Made by a program: the position numbers and the translations under genes. From positions 1 to 52,555 of the forward strand of contig CAYJEW010000008.1 in assembly GCA_964369525.1 (NCBI GenBank): DNA of 52,555 nt. The letters run 5' to 3'. The stretch comes from JAAYCI01 sp964369525. GTDB taxonomy: Bacteria > Bacillota > Clostridia > Oscillospirales > Ruminococcaceae. Under the pieces are notes generated by a model. It had not been told where the DNA came from and searched no databases. It saw only the letters and a list, made by a program, of their open reading frames with translations. The stretch's first letter is position 1. The number at the start of each line of letters is the position of its first letter. Below, one piece after another: positions 17,285 to 26,364 of this stretch.

Positions 17285-19261
17285 ATGGTACCACTTTTGG
17301 GAAAGGAGGGAAGGGCTATTATTGTTTATAATTTAGCTGCAGAATATGCGGCGCTGATAATTATTGCTATTGCAATGGTTGGCTTTATTGCCGACCGTAG
17401 CATGGTTGCATCCAGATATGAAGGGTTAAAGTGGATGTACAGTGTTACAATTATCTCTATTTTAATTACAATAATAAGTCTTCTTGTAGGCAACAATTAT
17501 ACGCAATTCCCTCTATGGTGTATAGATTTATTCAGAACCCTTTATTTCATCGCCTCGCCGATACTGGCGCTGCTTTATACAGTATATTCGATATCAATAG
17601 TGCACAATAAGCTGGGATATAGTAGCTTTTTTAGCAGGTTTGGTTGGCTACTGATACCCTATGTGCTGTATACCATATTTGTGGTTACAAATCCAATACA
17701 CCGCCTTATATTTAGCGTAACCCCCGAGCAGGGCTATGTTAAGGGTCCCCTCGTGCATGCTTCGTACTATATTGCACTTGTATATTTTATAATTTTAGTT
17801 GCATTTGCAGTTTTGCATAGGCGCTCGCCACAATTTAGAGTACTTAAGGTGGTAGTACTTAATTTTCTTGTATCAACCTGTATTTTCGGTATGCAAATCT
17901 TTGTGCCGGAGCTACAGCTTTCGGGTCTTGCGTGTGTGTCGGGGCTGCTGGTGGTGCATTTATACATTTTAAATGTGTCGAAATGGACCGACCGCCTTAC
18001 AGAGCTAAATAGCAGGCAGGCGCTAACGGCAGAACTTAATTTATTATGTGAAAAGCACACGCCTTTTTCATTGGTGGTATTTAGCCTTAGGAATTTTAAA
18101 AGCATAAACGACCGCTTTGGCCTTGAGATTGGCGATGAGTTGTTGGTGGATTTAGCCATGTGCTTTCGTTCGCTTATCGCTTCAAAAGAGCTGTATCGTT
18201 ATAGTGGAGACGAGTTTGCATTTCTTACAACAAACGTTACCGAGAATTTTGATGATTTCCTTAAAGAGGTAGTAGAAAAAGCATGCGAGCCGTTTGACAT
18301 AAGTGGTAATGCTGTAACTATAGACATGGTATATGCCAGAACAGATTTTCCTGAGTTTGGCATAAATGCCAAGGAGATTATTTCAGCGCTAGACTATTCT
18401 ATATCTTCCGTAAAAAAGAATATAGGACAAACAAATTATTTTTACGACATATCTATCCGCAGTCGCATCAAGCGCAGAAATTATATTATAGAGCGCTTAA
18501 AGCACGCAATAGACAATGATGGTTTTGATGTACATTACCAAGCGATATATTGCGCTAAAACAGGCAGTTTTTCTATGGCCGAGGCACTTATAAGGCTGAA
18601 GAAGTCTGAGCAAGAGCCGGTAGGCCCTGGCGAGTTTATTCCGGTTGCCGAAGAAATTGGCCTTGTAAGTAAGCTTACATATATTGTTTTGGAAAAGGTA
18701 TGCCAAGATTATCGCTGTTTTATGGATACATATAAAAACGAGCTACCGCTCAAGTCTATATCTATAAATCTTCCCTATGTGCACTTTTTGCAAAAGGATA
18801 CCGTGCAAAAGCTTAAGCATCTACTTGCAAAACATCAAATTTTGCACAGCCAAATAAAGCTAGAACTAACCGAACGAACACTTATTTCCGACATACCTTT
18901 GGCGCGCCGCATAATAGACGAATGCGTTAACGAAGGCTTTGAGTTTGAACTAGATGACTTTGGGGTGGAGTATTCTAACCTAAGCATGCTTTTTAATATA
19001 CCTACGAATATTATCAAGTTCGATAGAAGCCTTGTGTATTCTGCTACGTCCGACAAGCAGCGCCGCGCATTTTTTGAACAACTTTTGCAAACCATCTTGG
19101 CGGCTAACATTCAGGTGGTAATGGAGGGCGTGGAAGAGCAAGAGCTAATGCAGTATCTTGTAAAGTGTGGGTGCGACTACATTCAGGGATATGTAGTTGC
19201 AAAGCCGCTACCAAATGATGAATTTGTGAAGTTTTTAATGGAAAGCAAAAATAAAGTATAA
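17285..19261 (+). CDS. Seven-helix membrane GGDEF-EAL protein (SGDEF variant, intact EAL)
   Basis: A c-di-GMP turnover protein of about 658 residues. Seven hydrophobic segments fill roughly residues 15-240. A GGDEF domain follows with RYSGDEFAFL near 303, where the first Gly of GGDEF is Ser. The EAL domain starts near 400 and keeps the catalytic set: EALIR, SINLPY, KLELTER, ELDDFG, IKFDRS, MEGVEEQE and QGY. It is therefore likely a phosphodiesterase, perhaps regulated by GTP at the altered GGDEF. ATG 17285 is a choice of convenience. The best Shine-Dalgarno (AGGAGG at 17304-17309) points to ATT 17318, which would begin the chain just before the first helix. Confidence 0.85.
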   Translation: MVPLLGKEGRAIIVYNLAAEYAALIIIAIAMVGFIADRSMVASRYEGLKWMYSVTIISILITIISLLVGNNYTQFPLWCIDLFRTLYFIASPILALLYTVYSISIVHNKLGYSSFFSRFGWLLIPYVLYTIFVVTNPIHRLIFSVTPEQGYVKGPLVHASYYIALVYFIILVAFAVLHRRSPQFRVLKVVVLNFLVSTCIFGMQIFVPELQLSGLACVSGLLVVHLYILNVSKWTDRLTELNSRQALTAELNLLCEKHTPFSLVVFSLRNFKSINDRFGLEIGDELLVDLAMCFRSLIASKELYRYSGDEFAFLTTNVTENFDDFLKEVVEKACEPFDISGNAVTIDMVYARTDFPEFGINAKEIISALDYSISSVKKNIGQTNYFYDISIRSRIKRRNYIIERLKHAIDNDGFDVHYQAIYCAKTGSFSMAEALIRLKKSEQEPVGPGEFIPVAEEIGLVSKLTYIVLEKVCQDYRCFMDTYKNELPLKSISINLPYVHFLQKDTVQKLKHLLAKHQILHSQIKLELTERTLISDIPLARRIIDECVNEGFEFELDDFGVEYSNLSMLFNIPTNIIKFDRSLVYSATSDKQRRAFFEQLLQTILAANIQVVMEGVEEQELMQYLVKCGCDYIQGYVVAKPLPNDEFVKFLMESKNKV

Positions 19262-19463
19262 TTTTATGGGTGCACATATTGGCGTAAAAGCGCACCATTA
19301 CTGTGTTTTGTGACTAAATCACAGAAAGGCTTGTTGTAAAAAACGTAGTATTAGGGTATGACGCAAAGGGGTAATCTAGTGCCATCGGCGGCGATGGTAC
19401 TAGATAGTGTTGCGCAAAGCAGCATAAAATAAGCGCATTATATGGAGCGAGGAGCAGTTAGCG
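19262..19463 (+). promoter_or_regulatory. Structured leader upstream of a c-di-GMP phosphodiesterase gene
   Basis: Between the two EAL genes lie a hairpin TGTGA/TCACA (about 19306-19320), then AAAGGC, then GACGCAAAG near 19360, then a 13-bp stem-loop TCTAGTGCCATCG/CGATGGTACTAGA (about 19376-19405) with loop GCGG. GACGCAAAG is also a conserved string of the GEMM-I c-di-GMP riboswitch. However, the matching GGCAAACC strand and its closing GCC are absent here, so I do not call a riboswitch. Confidence 0.4.
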
Positions 19464-21737
19464 ATGGCTAAGTTTCGAAAGTCGCAGCAGGGAAATGCGA
19501 TTGCATTTGTTGGAATTGCGGTGCTGATAATTATCAGCATATTGGTGTATATTACTAACATGTCAAGAGAATTACAAGACTCAATAGACAGAACGTTGGA
19601 CGAACTGCTAGACCAGCAGCAGTTTGGAGTATCGGAATATATTAGCGACAAGATGAATATTCTAAACGGCGTGGCTGACGGCGCAAAGGTGATGTTTGGA
19701 GAGCAAGAGTTTGATATCGAAAACTCACAAGAGCTAATAGTTTTTTTGCAATCGGTAGAGCATAGGTCGGACTTTTCACACATTATTGTCGCACAGGCTA
19801 ACGGCCGTGGAGTGCAAACCAATGGCAGCAGCGTAGATGTTTCCGACAGCGACTTTTTTATGCAGGCGCTGGAGGGCGAAGAGGTGGTATCAGAGCTTAT
19901 GCCGCTTTCAAACGAGGGGGCATCTGGCGACTGTGCGGTAGTTATCTCTATGCCCATTATAGGCGAAAATAGCGAGGTGCTGGGCGTTGTGTCGGCGCAG
20001 ATAGCGTCTACCACGCTGGAATCGATACTTCTACCCTCGTACAATGGCGCCGGTATTACAGCCTTACTGGATACGCAAGGAGATGTGATTGCAACAACCG
20101 AAAACCAAGATGGAGTGGTTACCGGGATTAATGTTTTCAGCTTGATGGGTGCGCTGGAGTTTTCAGAGACAGTGAGCGTTTCAAGTTTGGTAGAGATATT
20201 GGAGTCGGAAGAGCGGCACGGCTACATGAGTTACACCATAAATGGCGTAGACAAGCGTTTTAAATATGTACCCATACATCAAACAGGATGGACGCTACTT
20301 GTGTCTGTGCCGGAGGACCTTGTTTCGCAGGACACAAATGCTGTTATATTCTACACAGCGTTATTGTTTACGGAAATTTTGCTAATTATGATTATTATAT
20401 ATCTGCGGCTGATTAGTATTCGTAAAGAGGCAATAAAGGAGATAGAAAACACGGCCTACTATGATGAGCTAACAGGCCTTATGAACGAAAAGAAATTTAA
20501 GCTGGACATGGCCGATATTTTGCGAGAGCACAAAGATGAGCAGTTTAGCATTATTAAGCTGGATGTTGTGAACTTTAAGATAATAAATAAAATTTTCGAT
20601 TATGATCTGGGCAACAAGATAATAATGACAATGTCAGAGTTGTCGCAGGTAATTGAAAGTATGATGAAAGACGATTACTTTTTGTGTGCTAGGGCGAATG
20701 CCGATGAGTTTTTAGTGTTTGGCAGGTACGAAAAACTACATGCCATTGGCCTTGGCAAAGATATATACGAGAATATCATAAATGAAAAAGTAAATAAAAT
20801 GTGCGCGCGTACGCTTAAATTTAGATACAGCAGGTTTAAGGTACCTTTGGGTGAAACAAATGCAGACTATATTATGGATATGGTTGCGCTAACCCATAAC
20901 TATGCTAAAGAGACAGAGTTTGCCGGCATATACGACTATAATGAAAATGCAAAAGAGCAACTGTTGCACAGGACACGCATATCCGACCAGATGCGAGAAG
21001 CGCTGTATAGCAATGAATTTAAGGTATATATCCAGCCAAAAAACAGGCTGAGCGACAACACGATATGCGGCGGTGAAGCGCTGGTGAGGTGGCACAAGCC
21101 AAGCGGTGAGATACTGTATCCCAATGAGTTTATCGCTATTTTTGAGCAGGATGGTTTTATTACAGAGCTCGACAGCTACATGCTGCAAAACGTGTGCGGA
21201 ATAGTAAAGCGTTTCCGAGATAGCGGCCTTGGCGACATACCGATATCGGTAAACTTTTCAAGAATGCATATGCTGGATGAAAAGTTTGTGTATCAGCTAA
21301 CACATATTGTGGATTCGTTTGATATACCGCGCAGGCTGATTGAGCTTGAGATGACCGAAACATCTATGGTTGAAAATGAGGAAGACTTTAAAAAGCTGTT
21401 CCAAGAGCTGCATGAGCAGGGCTTTACCCTTTCGATGGACGATTTTGGCGCGGGCTATTCTTCAATGGAGTTACTAGCAGAGCTTAGTTTTGATATCCTA
21501 AAGCTGGACAGAAGCTTGCTGGAAAATATGGAAGGGTCGGAGAAAAAGCGGCTTGTGGTGGAAACCATACTGCAAATGGCAAAATCGCTTTCACTAAAAA
21601 CGGTGTGTGAAGGTGTGGAAACAAAAGAGCAGCTGGAGTTTTTGAAGGATGCAGGTTGCGAGGTGGCACAGGGCTTTTACTACTCAAAACCGGTGCCAAA
21701 CGAGAGTTTTGAAGAGATGCTGAAAAGTAGCATATAA
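19464..21737 (+). CDS. Cache-GGDEF-EAL membrane protein (degenerate GGDEF, intact EAL)
   Basis: A 757-residue sensor phosphodiesterase. Transmembrane helix at residues about 13-33, an extracellular region to about 285 with the double-Cache-like SDSDFFMQALEGEEV, a second helix at about 292-315, GGDEF from about 330 and EAL from about 510. The GGDEF signature reads NADEF near 411, so cyclase activity is not expected. The EAL site is complete: GEALVRW, SVNFSR, EMTETSM, SMDDFGAGYSS, LKLDRS, CEGVE and QGFYYSKP. GAGGAG lies just upstream of ATG 19464. The ligand of the outer domain is unknown. Confidence 0.92.
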   Translation: MAKFRKSQQGNAIAFVGIAVLIIISILVYITNMSRELQDSIDRTLDELLDQQQFGVSEYISDKMNILNGVADGAKVMFGEQEFDIENSQELIVFLQSVEHRSDFSHIIVAQANGRGVQTNGSSVDVSDSDFFMQALEGEEVVSELMPLSNEGASGDCAVVISMPIIGENSEVLGVVSAQIASTTLESILLPSYNGAGITALLDTQGDVIATTENQDGVVTGINVFSLMGALEFSETVSVSSLVEILESEERHGYMSYTINGVDKRFKYVPIHQTGWTLLVSVPEDLVSQDTNAVIFYTALLFTEILLIMIIIYLRLISIRKEAIKEIENTAYYDELTGLMNEKKFKLDMADILREHKDEQFSIIKLDVVNFKIINKIFDYDLGNKIIMTMSELSQVIESMMKDDYFLCARANADEFLVFGRYEKLHAIGLGKDIYENIINEKVNKMCARTLKFRYSRFKVPLGETNADYIMDMVALTHNYAKETEFAGIYDYNENAKEQLLHRTRISDQMREALYSNEFKVYIQPKNRLSDNTICGGEALVRWHKPSGEILYPNEFIAIFEQDGFITELDSYMLQNVCGIVKRFRDSGLGDIPISVNFSRMHMLDEKFVYQLTHIVDSFDIPRRLIELEMTETSMVENEEDFKKLFQELHEQGFTLSMDDFGAGYSSMELLAELSFDILKLDRSLLENMEGSEKKRLVVETILQMAKSLSLKTVCEGVETKEQLEFLKDAGCEVAQGFYYSKPVPNESFEEMLKSSI

Positions 21738-21766
21738 AAAACAGAGGGTCTATACCCTCTGTTTTT
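21736..21766. terminator. Bidirectional terminator between convergent EAL and lgt genes
   Basis: AAAAACAGAGGGT and ACCCTCTGTTTTT form a 13-bp stem with a four-base loop. T runs occur on both strands, serving the plus-strand EAL gene and minus-strand lgt. Confidence 0.93.
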
Positions 21767-21785
21767 ATATATTTTTGATAGCGCG

Positions 21786-22580
21786 CTAGATTTTAGCGGA
21801 TTTTTTGGAGGGTATGCGCTGTCTTTGTAGCCAGATGAGTGTGGCAATGATGGTACAAAGGCCAACCCACTGGCTTGTAGATAAAAACAGAAAACGAGAG
21901 GATATATCGCCACGCATAAAGTCTAAAAAGAAACGTAGCGAGCCATACCCCAGCACAAAAACAGGCCAGGTGAAATAGGCTTTTTCGTCGCCCCAGCGCT
22001 TTTGAAGAATAAGCATTGTAATAAAAAGCGCAAAGCAGAAAACTACTTCAATCATCTGGGTGGGGAATAGGCGCACCCCGCCGTGGGCAAGGTTATCCAC
22101 CGGGAAGGTGTAGCCAAAGTAGGATGGAATGCCATAGCAACAGCCGGCATTAAAGCAACCAATACGGAATACCGACATAAACAGCGCGCCGCCCGGTGCA
22201 ATAATACCAAGTAGCATCTGGCGCCGCACCTTGAACACGCGGCAGAATACCAGTAAAAAAAGGCCTACTGCAATAACACCGCCGTAGTATAGGTGGCCGG
22301 CTCCTGTGCGGCCAAGGGCGGCAATTAGTGTATCAAAAGAGTCTACGCTAGAGGCGTTGTATGTAAAGAAGTTTACAATATAGCTCATGGCCATGCTACC
22401 GTAATACGCACTAAAGGAAAACCCAACCGTAAATATTACAATATCAATAAATGGTAGTTTGCCTGCAACACCAAGCTGGTTTATAACCAACACATACCCG
22501 CAAAATGCGGCTACGGATAGCACCCAAAAAACTTGGTATGCAGGAAAAGAGTGACCTAAAACTGATAAAAAGGGATTCAT
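21786..22580 (-). CDS. lgt: Prolipoprotein diacylglyceryl transferase
   Basis: Integral membrane enzyme that attaches diacylglycerol to the lipobox cysteine of prolipoproteins. The 264-residue protein has about seven hydrophobic segments. FRIGCFNAGCCYGIPS near residue 136 corresponds to the Lgt signature in its Cys-rich Clostridia form, and RFFLDFMRGD near 215 is the conserved C-terminal motif. ATG 22580 is preceded by GAGG. It lies 42 bases downstream of the minus-strand EAL gene and is probably cotranscribed with it. A likely client is the lipoprotein at 41349-43430. Confidence 0.9.
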   Translation of the reverse strand: MNPFLSVLGHSFPAYQVFWVLSVAAFCGYVLVINQLGVAGKLPFIDIVIFTVGFSFSAYYGSMAMSYIVNFFTYNASSVDSFDTLIAALGRTGAGHLYYGGVIAVGLFLLVFCRVFKVRRQMLLGIIAPGGALFMSVFRIGCFNAGCCYGIPSYFGYTFPVDNLAHGGVRLFPTQMIEVVFCFALFITMLILQKRWGDEKAYFTWPVFVLGYGSLRFFLDFMRGDISSRFLFLSTSQWVGLCTIIATLIWLQRQRIPSKKSAKI

Positions 22581-22622
22581 GTATGCGCCTCGTGGTTTTG
22601 GAAGTGTATATAAGAAATACGG

Positions 22623-24845
22623 TTATGGCTGCTTAAAGAACAATGCTTCAAATTCATCCACCGGTAGCGGCTTTGAGTAGTAATAGCCTTGTGCGGCATT
22701 GCAGTGGATTTTCTTTAAAAAGTCGGTTTGATACTTTTCCTCTATGCCCTCGGCTACCGTGCGCATGCCAAGGTTGCTTGCAAGTGTAACAATGCTTTCT
22801 ACCACAAGGTTGCCTCTGTTAGATTCATCGTCGTTGCTAATGTCTATAAAAAAGCTGCGGTCTAATTTAAGGGTGTCCACCTTAAAGTTTTTCAACATGC
22901 CAAGTGAAGAGTATCCTGAGCCGAAATCGTCGATTGACACAAGGAAGCCGGTTTCTCTAAGTTGTTCAAGCAGGGCTTTAAGGGCATGCTCGTTTTCCAT
23001 AATGGTGGTTTCGGTTAGCTCTACTTCTATGCAGTTGGGGTGTATATTATAGGACGAGACTAAATCGGATATCTCTTTTACAAAGTTTGGGTTTTGTATA
23101 TGCAATCGGGAGAAGTTGACCGAAACAGGGATGCACTGCTCTCCTTGTGCACACCAAGACTCTAGGGTTTCGCAAACACGGGTAAGCATATATTTGTCCA
23201 GTTCTACAATAAATCCGTTTTGTTCAAACAGCGGTATAAACTCGCCCGGGAATATCATGTTCCCGTCTGGTTCTATCCAGCGCACAAGCGCCTCGGCACC
23301 TATAATTGTGCTGTTTACAACATCGTATTTTGGCTGCAAAAACACTTTAAATTCTTTGTTGCTAAGTGCCTTATGCATTTTGTTTGCAATCTCGGTATCG
23401 CGCAGAACCTTACGCGTAAAGGCTTCGTCATAGTCCCAAATGTTAATGCGGCTGTCGTGTTTGGCAAAGGAGTGCGCTATGTTTGTTTTGCCCACTATAT
23501 CGTTTATGTCGGTTTCGCCAGGGCTCAAGAAATAGCGGCCGTACCTAAAGGTGAACTGATGTTCGGCAAACTGCGGAAGCAAAGTTTTGAACAGATTTTC
23601 ATAAGATTTGGAAGATGCGTGAAGGTTTTCAAATAGAGAGCTTTCGGCAAAGAGCATAAACTCTTCAGCCGATACCCTCGCCTGAACAAAGGTGTCGTTT
23701 GGTACGGTTTTACCGGTATCGGCAATGGCGCAAATAACCTTATTGCCCTCTTCGTAACCAAATATCTCGTTGATGGCTTTAAAATTCACCATGTCCATTT
23801 TCACCATGGTGTAGTTTTTATCGGGGTATTTTGTGATAACGTCAGATACAAGCATTTTAAATTTTATTAGGTTTGGTATTCCGGTGAGCTCGTCATAATA
23901 CGCCACCTTCTCCAGCGCTTGGGAGGCATTGCTTTGAGCTATTACAATGTAAGCAATAGCAATAAATGCGGCTAGAATTATTAAAGCACTAACAATAATC
24001 ATGCTGGTGGAAATATTCCGGACGCTTTCGGTAACCTGCTGTTCGGAAATTTCGAAAAACAGCATCCATTCGTTTATAGCCATAGGGCGGTACTCGCCAA
24101 ATTTGCGTTCTCCGGCAAGGGTATAAGATATGCTACCGGAGTTTCCGGCTCTAAAATCTTCCAGTATGCCTTCAAATGATGCGCCATCTTCAAACTCAGC
24201 ATTGGCAAAAGCATCAAAACTTATATCAAAACTGCTGGTGCTAAGAATTATTTCGCTGTTTTTGTCTACTACAAGGTTTAACCCACGCTCATCGGTAAAG
24301 GTAGTTAGCAATGTGTCTAGATAGTTGGTGCAGTACTCTACAGCTAGCACGCCGTCGATTATTGTGCCATCTTCGGTGTTAAGATATATCGGTACCGCTA
24401 CAACAACTACCTCCTTGTTGACATAAGGCGATATGTGAGGTGAGGTGGCGTATTGGTCACCGGTGTATGCTGCCTGAAAGTAATCGGTTTGTGAAACATT
24501 GTCCAGCACACCGGTAGACAAAAACGCCATGCCGGTATTGTCTATAACTAAAACAGTTTCAAGGTTTAAAATTTCTTGTTTCTCGTGAATATATTCCAGC
24601 ACGCCTAGCTCATCAACGCCTATAATAGGAAGCGTTTCTGCAATGCTTGTTAAGCTGTATATCATGCTTTCCAGCTGGCGATCAAGAGCAAGCTGTTGTT
24701 GGGTGGCAGTTTCGGCAAGGTTGCTACGTGCAGAGTCTTCAAGCTCTGCGCTAACTGTATTATTAAACGATATAAGGCTATAAGTGATAAGTAAAAAAAA
24801 CACTACGCCAAATGATATCGTGACAAGTAAATTTCTGTTTTTCAT
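22623..24845 (-). CDS. Cache-GGDEF-EAL membrane protein (degenerate GGDEF, intact EAL)
   Basis: A 740-residue paralogue of the protein at 19464 with the same order: helix at about 7-29, extracellular Cache-like region (QTDYFQAAYTGDQ near 122, PYVNKEVVVVAVPI), second helix at about 278-303, GGDEF from about 320, EAL from about 490. GGDEF reads SAEEF, so cyclase activity is unlikely. The EAL residues are kept: AEALVRW, SVNFSR, ELTETTI, SIDDFGSGYSS, LKLDRS, AEGIEE and QGYYYSKP. AAGGA precedes the ATG. Probably a phosphodiesterase sensing an external small molecule. Confidence 0.92.
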   Translation of the reverse strand: MKNRNLLVTISFGVVFFLLITYSLISFNNTVSAELEDSARSNLAETATQQQLALDRQLESMIYSLTSIAETLPIIGVDELGVLEYIHEKQEILNLETVLVIDNTGMAFLSTGVLDNVSQTDYFQAAYTGDQYATSPHISPYVNKEVVVVAVPIYLNTEDGTIIDGVLAVEYCTNYLDTLLTTFTDERGLNLVVDKNSEIILSTSSFDISFDAFANAEFEDGASFEGILEDFRAGNSGSISYTLAGERKFGEYRPMAINEWMLFFEISEQQVTESVRNISTSMIIVSALIILAAFIAIAYIVIAQSNASQALEKVAYYDELTGIPNLIKFKMLVSDVITKYPDKNYTMVKMDMVNFKAINEIFGYEEGNKVICAIADTGKTVPNDTFVQARVSAEEFMLFAESSLFENLHASSKSYENLFKTLLPQFAEHQFTFRYGRYFLSPGETDINDIVGKTNIAHSFAKHDSRINIWDYDEAFTRKVLRDTEIANKMHKALSNKEFKVFLQPKYDVVNSTIIGAEALVRWIEPDGNMIFPGEFIPLFEQNGFIVELDKYMLTRVCETLESWCAQGEQCIPVSVNFSRLHIQNPNFVKEISDLVSSYNIHPNCIEVELTETTIMENEHALKALLEQLRETGFLVSIDDFGSGYSSLGMLKNFKVDTLKLDRSFFIDISNDDESNRGNLVVESIVTLASNLGMRTVAEGIEEKYQTDFLKKIHCNAAQGYYYSKPLPVDEFEALFFKQP

Positions 24846-24940
24846 AAAATCCTTCTTACATATTAAAATGTGTATGGATGTTCAGCACTAATACGTAGCC
24901 TTGCAAAATGCCGTACTTCGGCAATATATAATTTAACTAT

Positions 24941-24969
24941 ATTTTAACAGGTAGTTATAGTAATGTCAA
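24941..24969 (-). promoter_or_regulatory. Sigma-A promoter of the minus-strand EAL-lgt unit
   Basis: On the minus strand TTGACA (24969-24964), a 17-base spacer and TAAAAT (24946-24941). The leader of about 90 bases holds a small GCCG/CGGC hairpin at 24910-24922. Confidence 0.75.
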
Positions 24970-25284
24970 ACAAGCAAAGATTAAATATAATTCGTTAAAA
25001 CGACAAAAAATGCATAAATTCAACAAAAACACAGCAAGACATGATGAAGCAAAATAGGTAAGTTTGTTGGGTGGTTTAGGGTGAGAATATGTGGCCGCAG
25101 GTAGCGCATTTTTGCGTTGACTTGGGCAGTAACGCATGATACCATGAAACGGTACAGTATGTATTAAATAATTTAGGCAAAATTGCTAATTTTTATAGCG
25201 AAATTGTCGATAGTATAATATGGTGCGGTATTGCAGAAAATGCGATACGTTTGGGCTTGTGGCGGAAGCTACCGGGGAGGGTTA
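24970..25284. other. Intergenic control region before the glycan locus
   Basis: AT-rich, no gene seen. TTGACT (25117-25122), 17 bases, TACCAT (25140-25145) is a candidate plus-strand promoter. A separate TATAAT at 25214-25219 has no good -35. GCGTT/AACGC at about 25114-25135 forms an inverted repeat across the first -35. Which promoter drives the 15-kb locus is undecided. Confidence 0.4.
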
Positions 25285-26364
25285 ATGGATAAATTTTGCC
25301 TTAATGATTACCAAGGGAAAAAGGTGTTGGTTACAGGGCACACCGGCTTTAAAGGAAGCTGGCTTTGTCAGATGCTTATTATGGCGGGGGCAGATGTTGT
25401 GGGCTATAGCCTTGAGCCGGATGGCAGCAATGTGGTGTATAAGGCGCTGGGGCTGGAAAGTCGCATAAAATCGTTTTATTCCAATATCAAAGATTTGGCA
25501 TTGCTAAGGCAGGTTTTTGAGCAAGAGCAGCCACAGTATGTTTTTCATTTGGCAGCACAGCCGCTGGTTTTGAAGTCATACCAAAACCCGGTGGACACAT
25601 ACGAAACAAATGTGATGGGCACGGTGAACATTTGTGAATGCATTAGACACTCTCAAAGTGTAGTATCATTTGTAAACGTAACAACAGATAAGGTGTACGA
25701 AAATAAAGAACAGGCCAGTGGCTACAAAGAAGATGAAACCCTTAATGGGCACGACCCATATTCTAATAGCAAATCGTGCTCTGAGCTAGTGACAAGCAGT
25801 TATGTAAAATCGTTTTTTTGCAGCCAAGCTGTAGCAGCGTCAACAGCACGGGCGGGTAATGTTATAGGTGGAGGCGACAGGTGCGAAAACCGCATTCTGC
25901 CCGACTGTGTTAAAGATACGCTGGCAGGGCAAAAAATAGTAATAAGAAACCCCCACTCCGTAAGGCCGTACCAGCATGTAATAGAGCCGCTGTATGCGTA
26001 TATTATGATAGGTATGCAGCAGTCAAAGCGGAGTGAGCTTAGCGGTAGGTATAATGTGGGGCCAAAAGTTGCAGACTGCGTTAGTACAAAGAGTATAGCC
26101 GAATATTTTTGTGGTAGCTGGCAGGGGGCGGCATATACAGTGCAGTCCAGCGAAGGCCAGCCCCACGAAGCAAACTTTTTGCGGCTGGATGCCTCTTTAA
26201 TAGAAGACAGGCTTGGTTGGAGGCCGCTTTGGTCTACTCAAAAAGCCGTGATGAACACGGTTGCTTGGGAGCGAGCCTACGCAAAAGGCGAAGACATGGT
26301 TTTGTTTTCGGCAGACCAAATTAGCGAGTATGTTAAGGAGGCTTTGTTTGAAACAAAAGTTTAA
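25285..26364 (+). CDS. rfbG: CDP-glucose 4,6-dehydratase
   Basis: Extended SDR enzyme converting CDP-glucose to CDP-4-keto-6-deoxyglucose. The N-terminal VLVTGHTGFKGSWL is the signature that separates RfbG from other dehydratases. The active-site set is VTTDKVYEN and DPYSNSKSCSE (Tyr-x3-Lys). ARAGNVIGGGD and RPYQHVIEPL are further family blocks. Start ATG 25285 follows GGGGAGG and gives 359 residues; upstream in-frame codons are unlikely to be used. First gene of the locus and functionally paired with rfbF at 30441. Confidence 0.93.
   Translation: MDKFCLNDYQGKKVLVTGHTGFKGSWLCQMLIMAGADVVGYSLEPDGSNVVYKALGLESRIKSFYSNIKDLALLRQVFEQEQPQYVFHLAAQPLVLKSYQNPVDTYETNVMGTVNICECIRHSQSVVSFVNVTTDKVYENKEQASGYKEDETLNGHDPYSNSKSCSELVTSSYVKSFFCSQAVAASTARAGNVIGGGDRCENRILPDCVKDTLAGQKIVIRNPHSVRPYQHVIEPLYAYIMIGMQQSKRSELSGRYNVGPKVADCVSTKSIAEYFCGSWQGAAYTVQSSEGQPHEANFLRLDASLIEDRLGWRPLWSTQKAVMNTVAWERAYAKGEDMVLFSADQISEYVKEALFETKV

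Noticed and set aside
19290..19445. Definite GEMM-I c-di-GMP riboswitch
   Set aside because: Only GACGCAAAG matches. The complementary GGCAAACC strand and closing pairs are not present, so it is reported only as a candidate structured leader.
19400..20044. Long minus-strand open frame (214 codons) across the start of the Cache-GGDEF-EAL gene
   Set aside because: It lies opposite a well-supported gene, is Ser/Cys/Thr-rich as expected of an antisense shadow, and has no ribosome binding site.
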